From Polyangiaceae bacterium (lineage in GTDB: Bacteria > Myxococcota_A > Polyangia > Polyangiales > Polyangiaceae), in the NCBI GenBank assembly GCA_013361525.1, contig JABFXY010000134.1, positions 23,032-87,031 of the forward strand: a stretch of DNA of 64,000 nucleotides, read 5' to 3'. A program made the position numbers and the translations under genes. Numbering within the stretch: the first letter of the stretch is position 1; every line of letters begins with the position of its first letter. Below the pieces are notes generated by a model that saw only the letters and a list, made by a program, of their open reading frames with translations, did not search any database and was not told the origin of the DNA. This document shows, piece after piece, positions 31,286 through 40,357 of this stretch.

Positions 31286-32440
31286 CTAGATGCGGCGATT
31301 CGGCGCCATCCATTCGCCGTGACGCCGCTGCGATTGCGGCGTGTATTGCTCACCCCCTGATGGGGGGGAGAAGGCTTGCTTCGCCGTCTCCTCGACGTGG
31401 CCGAGGGCCTCGCGCGCGACGCCCTCGAGCCGCTTCGCGATTCGCTGCTTCGCCTCGCCGAGCAATCGATCCTCCTTGTCGGTATGAGGAAGGAGGAGCC
31501 CCGCGGCGGCCCCGACCGCGAAGCAGATCGCGCCGACGGCGAGAGGACTGTCGTGCATGTAGTCCTCCACGCGGGTCTCGGCGCGCCGGGCATTGCGTTT
31601 CCCGCTGTCCATGAGTCGATTGGTGCGCTCCCGCGCTTCGTGGGCGGCGTGCTGCGTCCTCGAGCGGGCGTCGTCGGCGAGGTTCGAGATCCGATCACCC
31701 GCGCGGTGAGCGACGTCCCGCGCCGAATCGCGTGCGTCCCCGAGTCGATGCTGGGCTCGGTCGACGACGCCGCCGACCCTCTCTTTGCCGCGATCGACGG
31801 CGTGCGTCACCGCCTCCTTCGCGCGCTCCACGCGACGCTCGCCCTCGAAATGCGAGGCGCGCGGCTCGCCGACGACAGGCGCCTCGAGATCGATGTTTCG
31901 ATCTTGGACGTAGGCATAGGGTTCTTCGGCAATGGTGCGGCGCCGTGCGCCACCTCGTGCATTGCCGATCAACAGCCACGCCAAACCTGCGCCGATCATC
32001 GCGATCGGAATGGGATTGGCGCGAACGCTGTCCATGACATTCGAACCGGCATTCAGCGCCGTGTGGCCGGCGCCTCGCGCGGTATCCGCTGCTCGCTCCA
32101 TCATATGCTCGACCTTTCCGACCGTTGCGTCGCGGACGGCGGTCCGCGCGTGATTCACCTCGTCGATGACCTTGCCTTTCGCGTCCTGAATCTCGTTTTG
32201 GACCTCCGCGCGAACGCGGTCCTTCGCGTCGCGGAATTCGGAGAGCAGATGCTCCTTGATGTCGGTCACCTGCTCTTTGATATGAGCGGGGCTGAGCCGC
32301 TCCTCGATCGCGTCGACCGTATGGGTCATTTCATGGCGGGTCTTCGCGATGTCGCTGCGCAGGATGGCTGCGCGCCGGTCGTCGTGATCGAGCTCCGCGG
32401 CTCCTTCGACGACTATCTCGCCAATTCGGCTCCGAGCCAT
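31286..32440 (-). CDS. DUF3618/YqjD-like membrane-associated helical protein
   Basis: A 384-residue protein, third gene of a three-gene envelope operon. The N-terminus (about 20-60: RAAILRSDIAKTRHEMTHTV) matches the DUF3618 pattern. One short hydrophobic segment lies mid-protein (IPIAMIGAGLAWLLIG) and a second near residue 290 (LAVGAICFAVGAAAGLLL), as in ribosome-associated YqjD/ElaB proteins. Between them are long Arg/Ala/Glu amphipathic helices with apolipoprotein-like periodicity. The start at 32440 overlaps the preceding gene by 28 bases. It probably coats or tethers to the inner membrane under stress; this is inferred from YqjD. Confidence 0.85.
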   Translation of the reverse strand: MARSRIGEIVVEGAAELDHDDRRAAILRSDIAKTRHEMTHTVDAIEERLSPAHIKEQVTDIKEHLLSEFRDAKDRVRAEVQNEIQDAKGKVIDEVNHARTAVRDATVGKVEHMMERAADTARGAGHTALNAGSNVMDSVRANPIPIAMIGAGLAWLLIGNARGGARRRTIAEEPYAYVQDRNIDLEAPVVGEPRASHFEGERRVERAKEAVTHAVDRGKERVGGVVDRAQHRLGDARDSARDVAHRAGDRISNLADDARSRTQHAAHEARERTNRLMDSGKRNARRAETRVEDYMHDSPLAVGAICFAVGAAAGLLLPHTDKEDRLLGEAKQRIAKRLEGVAREALGHVEETAKQAFSPPSGGEQYTPQSQRRHGEWMAPNRRI

Positions 32441-32811
32441 ACCTGATTCTCCTTCATCGATTGAATGGTTTGCCGCGGCGCAGGGTCGACGCGCTTGAGC
32501 GCTTTCATTCCGACGGCCGCCGTCACGAGACCGACCGTGACGACGCCGATTCCCACCGCGAGCGCAGCGGCCCACGCGGGCATGAAGCGCGCGAGGACGA
32601 GAACCAACGCCGCGAGCAGCACGAGCACACCCGCAACGGCGACCGCGGCGCCCGCCGCGACCAATCCGACGTCTTTCCCCGCGGCTTTGGCCTTTTGCGA
32701 CATTTCCACCGTCGCGAGCCGCATCTCCTGTTTGACGAGCACCCCCGTTTGCGACGCGAGGTTCGAGACGAGCTCACCGAGCGAGGGTTGCTCGACGCGT
32801 ATATCCGTCAC
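32413..32811 (-). CDS. YqjE/DUF1469-type phage-holin-superfamily membrane protein
   Basis: A 132-residue protein starting at a GTG that overlaps the upstream stop (GTGA). It has an amphipathic start (SLGELVSNLASQTGVLVKQEMRLATVEM) and two adjacent membrane helices (about 48-70 and 78-102), the YqjE arrangement. The holin name is only a superfamily label; there is no lysis cassette here. It lies between two YqjD-like proteins, the usual genomic neighbourhood of this family. Confidence 0.88.
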   Translation of the reverse strand: MTDIRVEQPSLGELVSNLASQTGVLVKQEMRLATVEMSQKAKAAGKDVGLVAAGAAVAVAGVLVLLAALVLVLARFMPAWAAALAVGIGVVTVGLVTAAVGMKALKRVDPAPRQTIQSMKENQVWLGAELAR

Positions 32812-33767
32812 GGCTTCTTCCCCTTGTCGGCGCCGCTCCCGAGGCCGGACCGCTGCGTGGGATCCGCGATGCTCTGCGGGTTCTTCGACGACGAGGTCAA
32901 CTCGACGACGCTGGGCCGAATCAGCGGAGGCTCCGGGAACACGCCGGATCGATCATCCGAAATCGCGGACGACGAAGACATCACCTTGCCCGTCGTGGAC
33001 CCGTCGTAACCGGATGTCTCGTCGGTGGTACCGCCGACGATGGGCCCGACGTCGGAGGGGCCGCGATTGGAAGATGCGATATTCGATTCTCGAATCTTCC
33101 CGCCCCCCGAAGGCGTTCGGCTGTAACCGATACCCGTCCGGGACTCGGTCGTGCGCGTGCCCCCGGTACCGGCGCCGCCTGCGCCGACGGGGCGCGCATA
33201 ACGCCCAGCCATCGAGCCCCCCTCGTAGCTCGGCGTACCGACACCAGGCTCTTCGAACCAGCCGCCGTCACCGTATTCGTCGGTGACGCCATATCCACGC
33301 GAGCCGATGTCCCCCGTCGAGCCCGCGGAGCTCTTCAGGAACCGACCGGCGATGACGCCCAGCGCGATCGCGCCGCCGAAGAAGAGCGCGGGCTCTCGTC
33401 GCGCGAAACCTTCGACGTCGTCGATCAGCTCGCCGATGGTGCGCTTCTGGAGATACCGCGACAGCTGTTGGATGCCCTCAGCTGCCTTGTTCGCGTATTC
33501 GCCGACGAACCGCGCGTCGTCGCTCAGCTCGTCCTTCCCCGAGCGGAGCGCGTCGGCCACGCTGCGCAGGTCTCTGGCCGCGCGGTCCTTCTGGACACCG
33601 ACGCGGCTCTTCATTTGATCACGCGCCTCCGACGCGACGTTCGTCGCCGTCTCTTTGGCAGCGCCCACGAGGCCGGACTGCGTTCCGCGCGAAGCGCCGA
33701 CGCCTGGGCTCGCCTCCGTCCGAGACCGGCCATTTTGCGGCTCCGCCATGGGGTTCTTCTGCGTCAT
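32808..33767 (-). CDS. Helical membrane-associated protein with Gly/Ser-rich tail (YqjD-like operon, first gene)
   Basis: A 319-residue protein from the ATG at 33767; the longer frame runs into the divergent gene's promoter and is not coding. Residues 30-120 are amphipathic helix (LVGAAKETATNVASEARDQMKS, LRSVADALRSGKDELSDDARF), followed by one hydrophobic segment (ALFFGGAIALGVIAGRFL). The last 170 residues are low-complexity Gly/Ser/Thr/Tyr sequence. YqjD/ElaB proteins share the helix-plus-C-terminal-anchor plan, but here the anchor is internal and the tail is exposed. It is the first gene of the operon with the YqjE-like and DUF3618 genes. Function unknown. Confidence 0.82.
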   Translation of the reverse strand: MTQKNPMAEPQNGRSRTEASPGVGASRGTQSGLVGAAKETATNVASEARDQMKSRVGVQKDRAARDLRSVADALRSGKDELSDDARFVGEYANKAAEGIQQLSRYLQKRTIGELIDDVEGFARREPALFFGGAIALGVIAGRFLKSSAGSTGDIGSRGYGVTDEYGDGGWFEEPGVGTPSYEGGSMAGRYARPVGAGGAGTGGTRTTESRTGIGYSRTPSGGGKIRESNIASSNRGPSDVGPIVGGTTDETSGYDGSTTGKVMSSSSAISDDRSGVFPEPPLIRPSVVELTSSSKNPQSIADPTQRSGLGSGADKGKKP

Positions 33768-33914
33768 GGGTGCTACGTCCTTTCCAATGGGCCACGAGGG
33801 GCCTTGGCCGCGGCGGTGCGGGTGCACGTCGCCGATAGCCACTCCGGTTGCGAGCAGCGTGCCGTTCAAGTGAAACGAGCGGCCGAACGCACCGCCGCGG
33901 TATGCTCGGCCGCC

Positions 33915-34826
33915 GTGGTGAACGAAGAGGCAATCGTGCGTGGTGTCATTCAGCCTCAACCGCTTTACGAGGCAAAGGACATCATCGATGTCCTCGCAAT
34001 CGTCGGGTCGGACGCGCGGCCCGTCGAGCAAGCGATCGACCTGGCGCTCTTGCACGCACCGCGCGTCGATCGACTTGGCTATGCCTTTGCAGCGGGGTAC
34101 GTGGCGGCGACACGCACGTTGTCGACGCGTCTGGAATTGCCGCTTTCCCACGATTCGCGGGTGACGCTCGCCGCGACGGAAGAAGGCGGCGCGCATCCGC
34201 GCGCCATTCGAACGACGCTCGACGGCTCGAGGCTTCGCGGCTCCAAGCGATGGGCGACCCTCGCCCCGCTCGCGACACACCTACTCGTCATTGCGACCGA
34301 GGGGGATGATGGCGGGCGTCCGAAGCTACGCGCCGTCCTCGTGCCCACGGCGCGGCCCGGAATTCAGATCAGCCGGATGCCAGAAACACCGTTTTGCCCG
34401 GAAATCCCACATGCCCAAATCGATATCGATGTCGAGGTCGGGCCGGGCGACGTCGTCGACGGGGACGCATTCACGAGTGTGCTGAAGCCATTTCGCACGA
34501 TCGAGGATTTGTGCGTCCAGGCGGCGGCGATTGCCTGGCTCGGTGCGATGGCGCGCCGCATCGGGGCAGACCGCGCGCTGTCCGCGCGGGCCGCAGCGCT
34601 CGTCTTGTCGGTTCGAGGGGCGTTCCGCCTGCCATTCGAATCGAAGGCGGCGCACATCACATTGGGGGGGCTCATCGACCAGACGGCGGGGCTCGTCCGC
34701 GACGCGGAAGAGGCATGGCCGGCCGATCGCGAAGACCGAGCTTGGTTCGTCCGCGATCGCCCCCTTCTGTCGATCGCGTCTCGCGTCCGCGAAGAGCGGC
34801 TCAAGAAGGCCTGGGAAGCGCTCTGA
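33915..34826 (+). CDS. Divergent, shortened acyl-CoA dehydrogenase-like protein
   Basis: A protein of about 303 residues from one of two adjacent GTG codons (33915 or 33918); a GTG at 33870 is possible and no ribosome site decides. The middle part resembles the ACAD beta domain (SRVTLAATEEGGAHPRAIRT, GSRLRGSKRWATLAPLATHL, then AVLVPTARPGIQI), and a helical C-terminal part follows. The usual N-terminal helical domain is largely missing. The protein is about 80 residues shorter than normal, and I cannot find the catalytic glutamate, so it may not be a dehydrogenase. No fatty-acid gene is adjacent. The name is homology by pattern only. Confidence 0.65.
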   Translation: MVNEEAIVRGVIQPQPLYEAKDIIDVLAIVGSDARPVEQAIDLALLHAPRVDRLGYAFAAGYVAATRTLSTRLELPLSHDSRVTLAATEEGGAHPRAIRTTLDGSRLRGSKRWATLAPLATHLLVIATEGDDGGRPKLRAVLVPTARPGIQISRMPETPFCPEIPHAQIDIDVEVGPGDVVDGDAFTSVLKPFRTIEDLCVQAAAIAWLGAMARRIGADRALSARAAALVLSVRGAFRLPFESKAAHITLGGLIDQTAGLVRDAEEAWPADREDRAWFVRDRPLLSIASRVREERLKKAWEAL

Positions 34827-34833
34827 CGCGAAA

Positions 34834-35850
34834 TCAGAATCGTCCCTCGACGCCGATTCCTCCAGGCACGACACGGACCCACGCGGTCGCGCTCGCAGGG
34901 GCGTCGTCGGATGGGGCGTCGCTCGGCGCGACGACGAAGAGCACGATCCCCGTGGCGAGAGCCGCTGCGCCGCCCGCGAGCAGGCCAATCGAGGCATTAC
35001 CGAACGTCGTCGCTTCCTCATCGAGGGACTCGATCTCGTCGCGGCACGTCTGAAAACACGTCGCGTATTTGTCGTCGGCCTCGGACTGCCGCACGAAATG
35101 CAACCCGCCGAGGATCCCACCGACGACGAGGCCGGCGCCGCCGACGCCCATCAGGGGCAGGCTCGCGATCTTCATGCCGGACCAACCCCCGCCCGTGGAG
35201 CTCACCGTCGACCCCGAAGTGCCGGATTTCGCGCGGCCGAGCGGCTGGAGCACGAGCTTCACCTCGGTCGTCGTGCGCTCTGCGGCCTCGACCGTGACTT
35301 TCCCGGACTCGAGGCCGTCGGCGTGCGCCTCGAACACGTACGAGCCGGGCGCGACGCCGAAGCCCACGCCGAGGTGCGCGGGGTCGAGCACACTACCGTT
35401 CATGGTGATCGCGAGGCCGCTCGCCGACTTCGGCTCCAAGACGACGACCACCTTCGGAATCCGCCGATCGAGGTCGTCGAGCTCGGCCTTGCCCTTGGCT
35501 TGGGCGTCGATGAAGCCCGGCGATGCGCCCGGCGGCAGCTTCTCGTCCCGCAGCTTCTCGTAGGTCGCTTTCGCGTCCATCAGCCTGCCGAGCCCGACCT
35601 GCGCCCGCGCGATGTAGAGCACGTGCGTCGGCGCATGAAAGAGCTCTTCCGCGCGCGACAGAAGCTCGAGGCTCTCGCTGAACTTCTTGTCGTCGAGGGC
35701 TTTCGCGCCTTTGGTGAATAGCTCACGCGCTTTGTTCTTCGCGTCCTCCGCGGACGACTCGCCGCCTGACTTCGGCTGCGCGAACGCCAACGAGGGACCC
35801 AAGAAGACCGCCGCGGCGAGCGCGAGCGCGGCGTGCCCAGCCAGACGCAT
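34834..35850 (-). CDS. TPR and PEGA-like envelope protein beside a Ser/Thr kinase
   Basis: A 338-residue protein with a signal peptide (LALAAAVFLGPSLAFAQ), starting at the ATG at 35850. Residues 35-100 form TPR-like helices (ARELFTKGAKALDDKKFSES). Next is a PEGA-like beta domain (VVVVLEPKSASGLAITMNG, GVAPGSYVFEAHADG) and a Gly-rich hydrophobic pair of helices near the C-terminus. This architecture is very common in Polyangiales next to protein kinases. It is divergent from the kinase gene across 76 bases, which must contain both promoters. It is probably an envelope sensor or scaffold. Confidence 0.85.
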   Translation of the reverse strand: MRLAGHAALALAAAVFLGPSLAFAQPKSGGESSAEDAKNKARELFTKGAKALDDKKFSESLELLSRAEELFHAPTHVLYIARAQVGLGRLMDAKATYEKLRDEKLPPGASPGFIDAQAKGKAELDDLDRRIPKVVVVLEPKSASGLAITMNGSVLDPAHLGVGFGVAPGSYVFEAHADGLESGKVTVEAAERTTTEVKLVLQPLGRAKSGTSGSTVSSTGGGWSGMKIASLPLMGVGGAGLVVGGILGGLHFVRQSEADDKYATCFQTCRDEIESLDEEATTFGNASIGLLAGGAAALATGIVLFVVAPSDAPSDDAPASATAWVRVVPGGIGVEGRF

Positions 35851-35926
35851 GGGATCGTTTTTATCCGAAAAGGACGCGCGCAACCAATTGCGCCGCTTCG
35901 CCCGTCGGACTGGTACGCTGATCGCG

Positions 35927-37639
35927 ATGGCTGCCCCCTCACGCGACGGAGAGATCCTCGAGGGGAAGTACCGCCTTCTACGCAAGCTCGGCGAGGGGGC
36001 GATGGGGGCCGTGTACGCAGGCGAAAACCTGCGCGTCAAACGGACCGTCGCGATCAAGATCCTACACGCCGCCGCCAGCGCCATCGAAGAGATGGCGCAG
36101 CGCTTCGAGCGAGAGGCGCAGGCAGCGGGTCAGATCGGCAACGACCACATCGCGGAGGTCTACGACCTCGGCACGACCGCGGCCGGCGAGCGGTACATGG
36201 TCATGGAGTATCTCGAGGGCGAGACGCTCCGGTCACGCATTCGACGTTTGAAGCAGCTCGAGCCGGCGCACGCGGTCGAGCTGGTCTTGCAGCTATTGCA
36301 AGGGCTCGCGGCGGCGCACCGCGCGGGGATCGTCCACCGCGACATGAAGCCGGACAACGTCTTCATCGTCCGCGAGAAGGTCGGACGGCGCGATTTCGTG
36401 AAGATCCTGGATTTCGGGATCAGCAAGTTCACGCAAGCGATCGGCGAAGGCTCCGCGACGCGGACGGGCACCGTGATGGGCTCACCGAACTACATGAGCC
36501 CGGAGCACGTGCGTGGGACCCACGACGTCGACGCTCGGAGCGATCTCTATTCCGTGGGCGTGATCCTCTACGAAGCGCTCACCGGCTCGGTGCCGCGCAG
36601 CGCGAACAACTTCGCCGAGCTGCTCTTCAAGATCGCGTACGAGCCGATGCCGGATCCGAGACAGACGGTCCCGACGCTTCCGGATCCGCTCGTCGCGGTG
36701 ATCCAGCGCGCTTGCGCGAACGATCCCGCGGCGCGCTACCAGACGGCCGAAGAGCTCGCAGAGGCGCTCGCAGCGCTCGGCCAACCCGCCGAGGTCCGCG
36801 ACGAGTCGACGTCCGGGGGAACGTGGGCCGGGCGCTCGCAACCCTCGTACGGAGCGGGCTCGCTCTTCGACGCGCGAACGACGGGCGGCAACCCGCCGCA
36901 AAGCGCCGGCGGCCCGATCCCCGCCGCCCAACAGCAACCGGGCAGCATCTCCAGGCCCTCTTTCGGATCGATCTCGCAACCGCAAGGGTCGAGCTCGCAA
37001 CCGGGGTTTGGTGGAGCCTCCCCCTCGTGGAATCAGCTCGCCGGCGCCGACGGCTCGCAGCCGAATCCCAACGGGACGGCCATCATGCCGATCAGCCCCG
37101 GCGCGCAGTCGCAGCCGAGCTTCGGCAACGCGAGCGCATCGGCGACCACCGCGCTTCCGACATTTGCACAAGGCAACGCTTCGCAGCCGAGCTACTCGCA
37201 AGGTGGTGCGACGGCCGCGGCGCTGAGCGTCACGCGCGACACGCCTCGAAAACCCGAGCGCAGCAAGTGGCCCGTCGTTCTCGCGGTGCTCGCAGGAACG
37301 GTCGTCGGCCTCGCCGGCATCATCGGCTATGCGATGTTCGCGCAGCCACCGACAACCCCCGCGTCGGCTTCCAGCTCGACACCGAAATCTGCAGCCGAAG
37401 AAACGGCAACGGCGACGGGAGCGGCAACGGTCGAGACCGCTGCCGCTTCGATGAAACCGATCGAATCATCGGAGCCGACGGCGACCGCGAACGCCGAGCT
37501 CAGCGGCGCTACCGCCAGCGCGGTTGCGATTGCGACGAGCTCGACGGCGACGGCGATCACGACCACCAAAACGACAACGACACCGAAGACGGCGCGCACG
37601 GCGACCGCCAAGGTGAAAGGCCCCGATCCGGGCTACTGA
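35927..37639 (+). CDS. Hanks-type Ser/Thr protein kinase with membrane anchor
   Basis: A 570-residue kinase. The kinase domain occupies about 12-275: G-loop GEGAMGAVY, lysine in VAIKIL (about K44), the catalytic HRDMKPDN, DFGIS, and SPNYMSPEH in the activation region. A Gln/Pro/Ser-rich spacer with several QPS repeats follows, then one membrane helix near 448-470 (WPVVLAVLAGTVVGLAGIIG). Instead of PASTA repeats there is a short Ala/Thr/Ser-rich extracellular tail. All catalytic residues are present, so it should be active. It starts at the ATG at 35927. Substrates are unknown; the divergent TPR/PEGA protein is a candidate partner. Confidence 0.93.
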   Translation: MAAPSRDGEILEGKYRLLRKLGEGAMGAVYAGENLRVKRTVAIKILHAAASAIEEMAQRFEREAQAAGQIGNDHIAEVYDLGTTAAGERYMVMEYLEGETLRSRIRRLKQLEPAHAVELVLQLLQGLAAAHRAGIVHRDMKPDNVFIVREKVGRRDFVKILDFGISKFTQAIGEGSATRTGTVMGSPNYMSPEHVRGTHDVDARSDLYSVGVILYEALTGSVPRSANNFAELLFKIAYEPMPDPRQTVPTLPDPLVAVIQRACANDPAARYQTAEELAEALAALGQPAEVRDESTSGGTWAGRSQPSYGAGSLFDARTTGGNPPQSAGGPIPAAQQQPGSISRPSFGSISQPQGSSSQPGFGGASPSWNQLAGADGSQPNPNGTAIMPISPGAQSQPSFGNASASATTALPTFAQGNASQPSYSQGGATAAALSVTRDTPRKPERSKWPVVLAVLAGTVVGLAGIIGYAMFAQPPTTPASASSSTPKSAAEETATATGAATVETAAASMKPIESSEPTATANAELSGATASAVAIATSSTATAITTTKTTTTPKTARTATAKVKGPDPGY

Positions 37640-37651
37640 TCGGCGACGTTC

Positions 37652-38353
37652 GTGCCCGTCTACAGGCTGGATCAGCGGCTCATCTTTCCGCCTGCCGATC
37701 GCGCGGACGACAGCGGCCTGCTCGCCGTCGGCGGTGATCTGTCACCGGAGAGACTGTTGCTCGCTTACCAAAGCGGCATCTTCCCCTGGTACGAAGACGG
37801 CCTGCCGATCCTCTGGCACAGCCCGAATCCGCGCTACGTGCTCGAGGCGTCGAAGCTCCACGTGCCGCGAAGCTTGGAGAAGCAGATGCGGCGTGCACCC
37901 TATCGGATCGCGCTCGATACGCGCTTTCGCGACGTGATGCAGGCTTGCGCGACCACGAAGCGGCCGGGGCAACGAGGCACGTGGATCACTCGCGACATGC
38001 TCGACGCTTACGTGCGGCTTCACACGATGGGCTTTGCGCACAGCGCCGAGGCCTACGACGGCGACCAGCTCGTCGGTGGCTTGTACGGCGTGGCGCTCGG
38101 TGGCGTCTTCTTCGGGGAGTCGATGTTTGCTGCCGCACCCGACGCATCGAAGATCGCGTTTGCCACATTGGTGCGATGGCTCGCATCGCACGGCATCGAC
38201 CTGGTCGATTGCCAAGTGCACACCGAGCATCTGGAACGCTTCGGCGCGGAGGCCTGGCCCCGAAAGAAATACCTGACGGAGCTGCGAAAGCGGCTCGATC
38301 GACCGACGGTACGAGGGCGATGGTCCATGGAAACCGCGCCCCTGGTAGAGTGA
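37652..38353 (+). CDS. aat: Leucyl/phenylalanyl-tRNA-protein transferase
   Basis: A 233-residue enzyme of the N-degron pathway. It transfers Leu or Phe from tRNA to proteins with N-terminal Arg or Lys, marking them for ClpS/ClpAP. The start is the GTG at 37652, 12 bases after the kinase stop. The family signature is complete: FPWYEDGLPILWHSPNPR, GTWITRDMLDAYVRLHTMGFAHS, VGGLYGVALGGVFFGESMF and the VDCQVHTEHLERFGA segment. Length is normal. Clp genes are not in the window. Confidence 0.97.
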   Translation: MPVYRLDQRLIFPPADRADDSGLLAVGGDLSPERLLLAYQSGIFPWYEDGLPILWHSPNPRYVLEASKLHVPRSLEKQMRRAPYRIALDTRFRDVMQACATTKRPGQRGTWITRDMLDAYVRLHTMGFAHSAEAYDGDQLVGGLYGVALGGVFFGESMFAAAPDASKIAFATLVRWLASHGIDLVDCQVHTEHLERFGAEAWPRKKYLTELRKRLDRPTVRGRWSMETAPLVE

Positions 38354-38360
38354 TCTGCGG

Positions 38361-39317
38361 ATGATTGCGGGGCCGAGCGCAGACGCCAGCGCTGGAAACG
38401 TCCTCGTCGTGGACGACGACGAGGACACCCGTCGCCTCGTGGTGCGATGGCTCGCCCGCTCACGCCTTTCGTCGGTCGAGGCCGACTCGGGCGGCGCGGC
38501 GCTCGAAATCTTGCGTCGCGACCCGTCGAAGATCGACCTCGTGGTGCTCGACGTGATGATGCCGGGCCTCGGGGGCTTCGACGTCATGAAGGCGATGCAG
38601 GCCGATCCGTCGCTGAAGGTGATCCCTGTCATCTTCTTGACCGCGCACGCCGACGACGAGGCGGCCATCGTCACCAGCGCGAGCCTCGGCGCGATCGATC
38701 ATCTGACGAAGCCGTTTTCAGGGCCGATCTTGGTCGCGAAGGTGCTTCGAGGGATCCAACAGCGCGTCGTCCAGCGAGAGCTCGAACGGAAGCTCGCGGA
38801 CGCCGAGAAGCGCGCGCGGATCGATCTGTTGACGCAGCTCGGCAACCGCCAGCTTTTTTACGAACGCCTGCGCGACGAGAGCGCGTTCGCGCGGCGCCAC
38901 CGGACGCCGTTCTGTCTGGCGATGCTCGACATCGATCACTTCAAAGACGTGAACGACACGCTCGGGCACGAGGCCGGAGACATGGCGCTCAAGCACTTCG
39001 CGAAGCTCGTCTCGGCGACGATTCGCCAAGGGGACGCGGCCTTCCGCTACGGCGGGGAAGAGTTCGTCGTGCTCCTTCGAAGCTCCGACGTTTCCGCCGG
39101 GCTCGCCGCGATGGAACGGCTGCGAGCCGCGCTGCAGCTCTTGCCGGTGAAGTTTCGCGACGGCTCGAGCCGATCCATCACCTTCTCCTCGGGGCTCGCG
39201 GTCGCCGACGAATCCAACGACTTCATGACGGACGGCCTACTCTCCCGCGCGGACGAGGCGCTCTACCGCGCCAAGGAAGGTGGGAGAAACCGCGACGAGG
39301 TCGCGAACGGCAGATAG
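38361..39317 (+). CDS. PleD-type response regulator with GGDEF diguanylate cyclase domain
   Basis: A 318-residue protein: receiver domain (about 10-128, phosphoacceptor D64 in LVVLDVMMPGLGG, K in LTKPFSG), a short coiled-coil linker, then GGDEF domain (about 150-312). The active site RYGGEEFVVLL (GGEEF at about 231-235) is intact, so it should make c-di-GMP. The product-inhibition I-site RxxD lies five residues before it (RQGDAAFRY), so feedback control is expected. It starts at the ATG 38361, 7 bases after aat. With the DAC-like gene at 4786 the window encodes two cyclic-dinucleotide systems. Confidence 0.96.
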   Translation: MIAGPSADASAGNVLVVDDDEDTRRLVVRWLARSRLSSVEADSGGAALEILRRDPSKIDLVVLDVMMPGLGGFDVMKAMQADPSLKVIPVIFLTAHADDEAAIVTSASLGAIDHLTKPFSGPILVAKVLRGIQQRVVQRELERKLADAEKRARIDLLTQLGNRQLFYERLRDESAFARRHRTPFCLAMLDIDHFKDVNDTLGHEAGDMALKHFAKLVSATIRQGDAAFRYGGEEFVVLLRSSDVSAGLAAMERLRAALQLLPVKFRDGSSRSITFSSGLAVADESNDFMTDGLLSRADEALYRAKEGGRNRDEVANGR

Positions 39318-39390
39318 CCGACGCGCACGTGCCGTCGGTCGGTGCGATCGCCCGTCGAGTGAGCTAAGGTCCCGCGCGGAGGTTATCTTC

Positions 39391-40338
39391 ATGCGCACTT
39401 CCTCGACGCTTCTCTTCGGACTTTCGCTCTCGTTCCTCCTCGCTTGCGGCGACTCCGGCAGCGGTGGCCAAGGCGGCACCGGCGGCGGAGAAGGAGGCAC
39501 GGCACCTGAAGGTGGCGGCGGCGGTTCGGTAGGAGGGAGCCCGTCGACGGGCGGAGGCGACACCGGCGGCGCGCCGGTCGAGTGCGAGGCGCCGACCCCG
39601 ATGCCGGGCGACAAGGTCGACGTGCCCGTCGAGACGGTGACGATCTCGGCGAAGGACGAGACCGGCTCGCCGATCTCCGACACGCCGCTTCAACTTTGCG
39701 GAACGAACGGCTGCCTCTACGCGACGACGAGCGCGATCGGTCAGGCGCTGTTCACCAACAACCTCTCGTCGGACACGATCGACCGCCCGCTGGTGAAGCC
39801 GGGCGACAGCCTCGTCTTCGGCAAGATCGGCTACCACTACACCGAGGGCGCGGCTTCGCCGTTCCCGGTGACGTTCCCCCGGATGGAGGACAGCGGCGAG
39901 CAGATCACGGCCGGTGGGACCGTCTCCGCATCGGGTGTGACGCTCGAGGTCGGCGCGAACGCGCACGTCACGTTCGACTCGCTCATCTACGACACGGAAG
40001 ACAAGCAGACCTTCCGCGCCGCGCAGCTCCCGGCGGAGCTCATCGAGGCTGCGACCGGCGACGCGTCGTTCTCGATGGTCTACACACTCGGCCCCGTCGA
40101 CACGTTGTTCTGCGACGACACCGTGACGGTTACGTTCGACAACTACGCCGACCTGCCGGCGGACGCGACCGTCGACATCTTCGGCCACGAGCTCGCGATC
40201 GGTGAAGAGTTCGGGCCGTACGGCGAGTGGACGAAGATCGCGGAAGGCAAAGTGTCGGCTGACGGCACGACCATCACGACGGCCGGCGAAGGTCTGCCCG
40301 TCCTCTTGACGGTCGCGATCCGCGCTCAGGGTCAATAG
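39391..40338 (+). CDS. Glycine-rich-linker lipoprotein
   Basis: A 315-residue lipoprotein: signal and lipobox in LFGLSLSFLLACGDSG, then a Gly-rich linker of about 45 residues as in the Asp-box lipoprotein. The exported domain begins near residue 65 and contains VETVTISAKDETGSPISDTP, a carboxypeptidase-regulatory-like start. Beta-rich sequence follows, with disulfide candidates in QLCGTNGCLYA. GGAGG precedes the ATG at 39391. It is convergent with the sigma-factor gene. No enzymatic motif is seen. Confidence 0.85.
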   Translation: MRTSSTLLFGLSLSFLLACGDSGSGGQGGTGGGEGGTAPEGGGGGSVGGSPSTGGGDTGGAPVECEAPTPMPGDKVDVPVETVTISAKDETGSPISDTPLQLCGTNGCLYATTSAIGQALFTNNLSSDTIDRPLVKPGDSLVFGKIGYHYTEGAASPFPVTFPRMEDSGEQITAGGTVSASGVTLEVGANAHVTFDSLIYDTEDKQTFRAAQLPAELIEAATGDASFSMVYTLGPVDTLFCDDTVTVTFDNYADLPADATVDIFGHELAIGEEFGPYGEWTKIAEGKVSADGTTITTAGEGLPVLLTVAIRAQGQ

Positions 40339-40357
40339 CGCTCGAGCGCAAAAGCGC

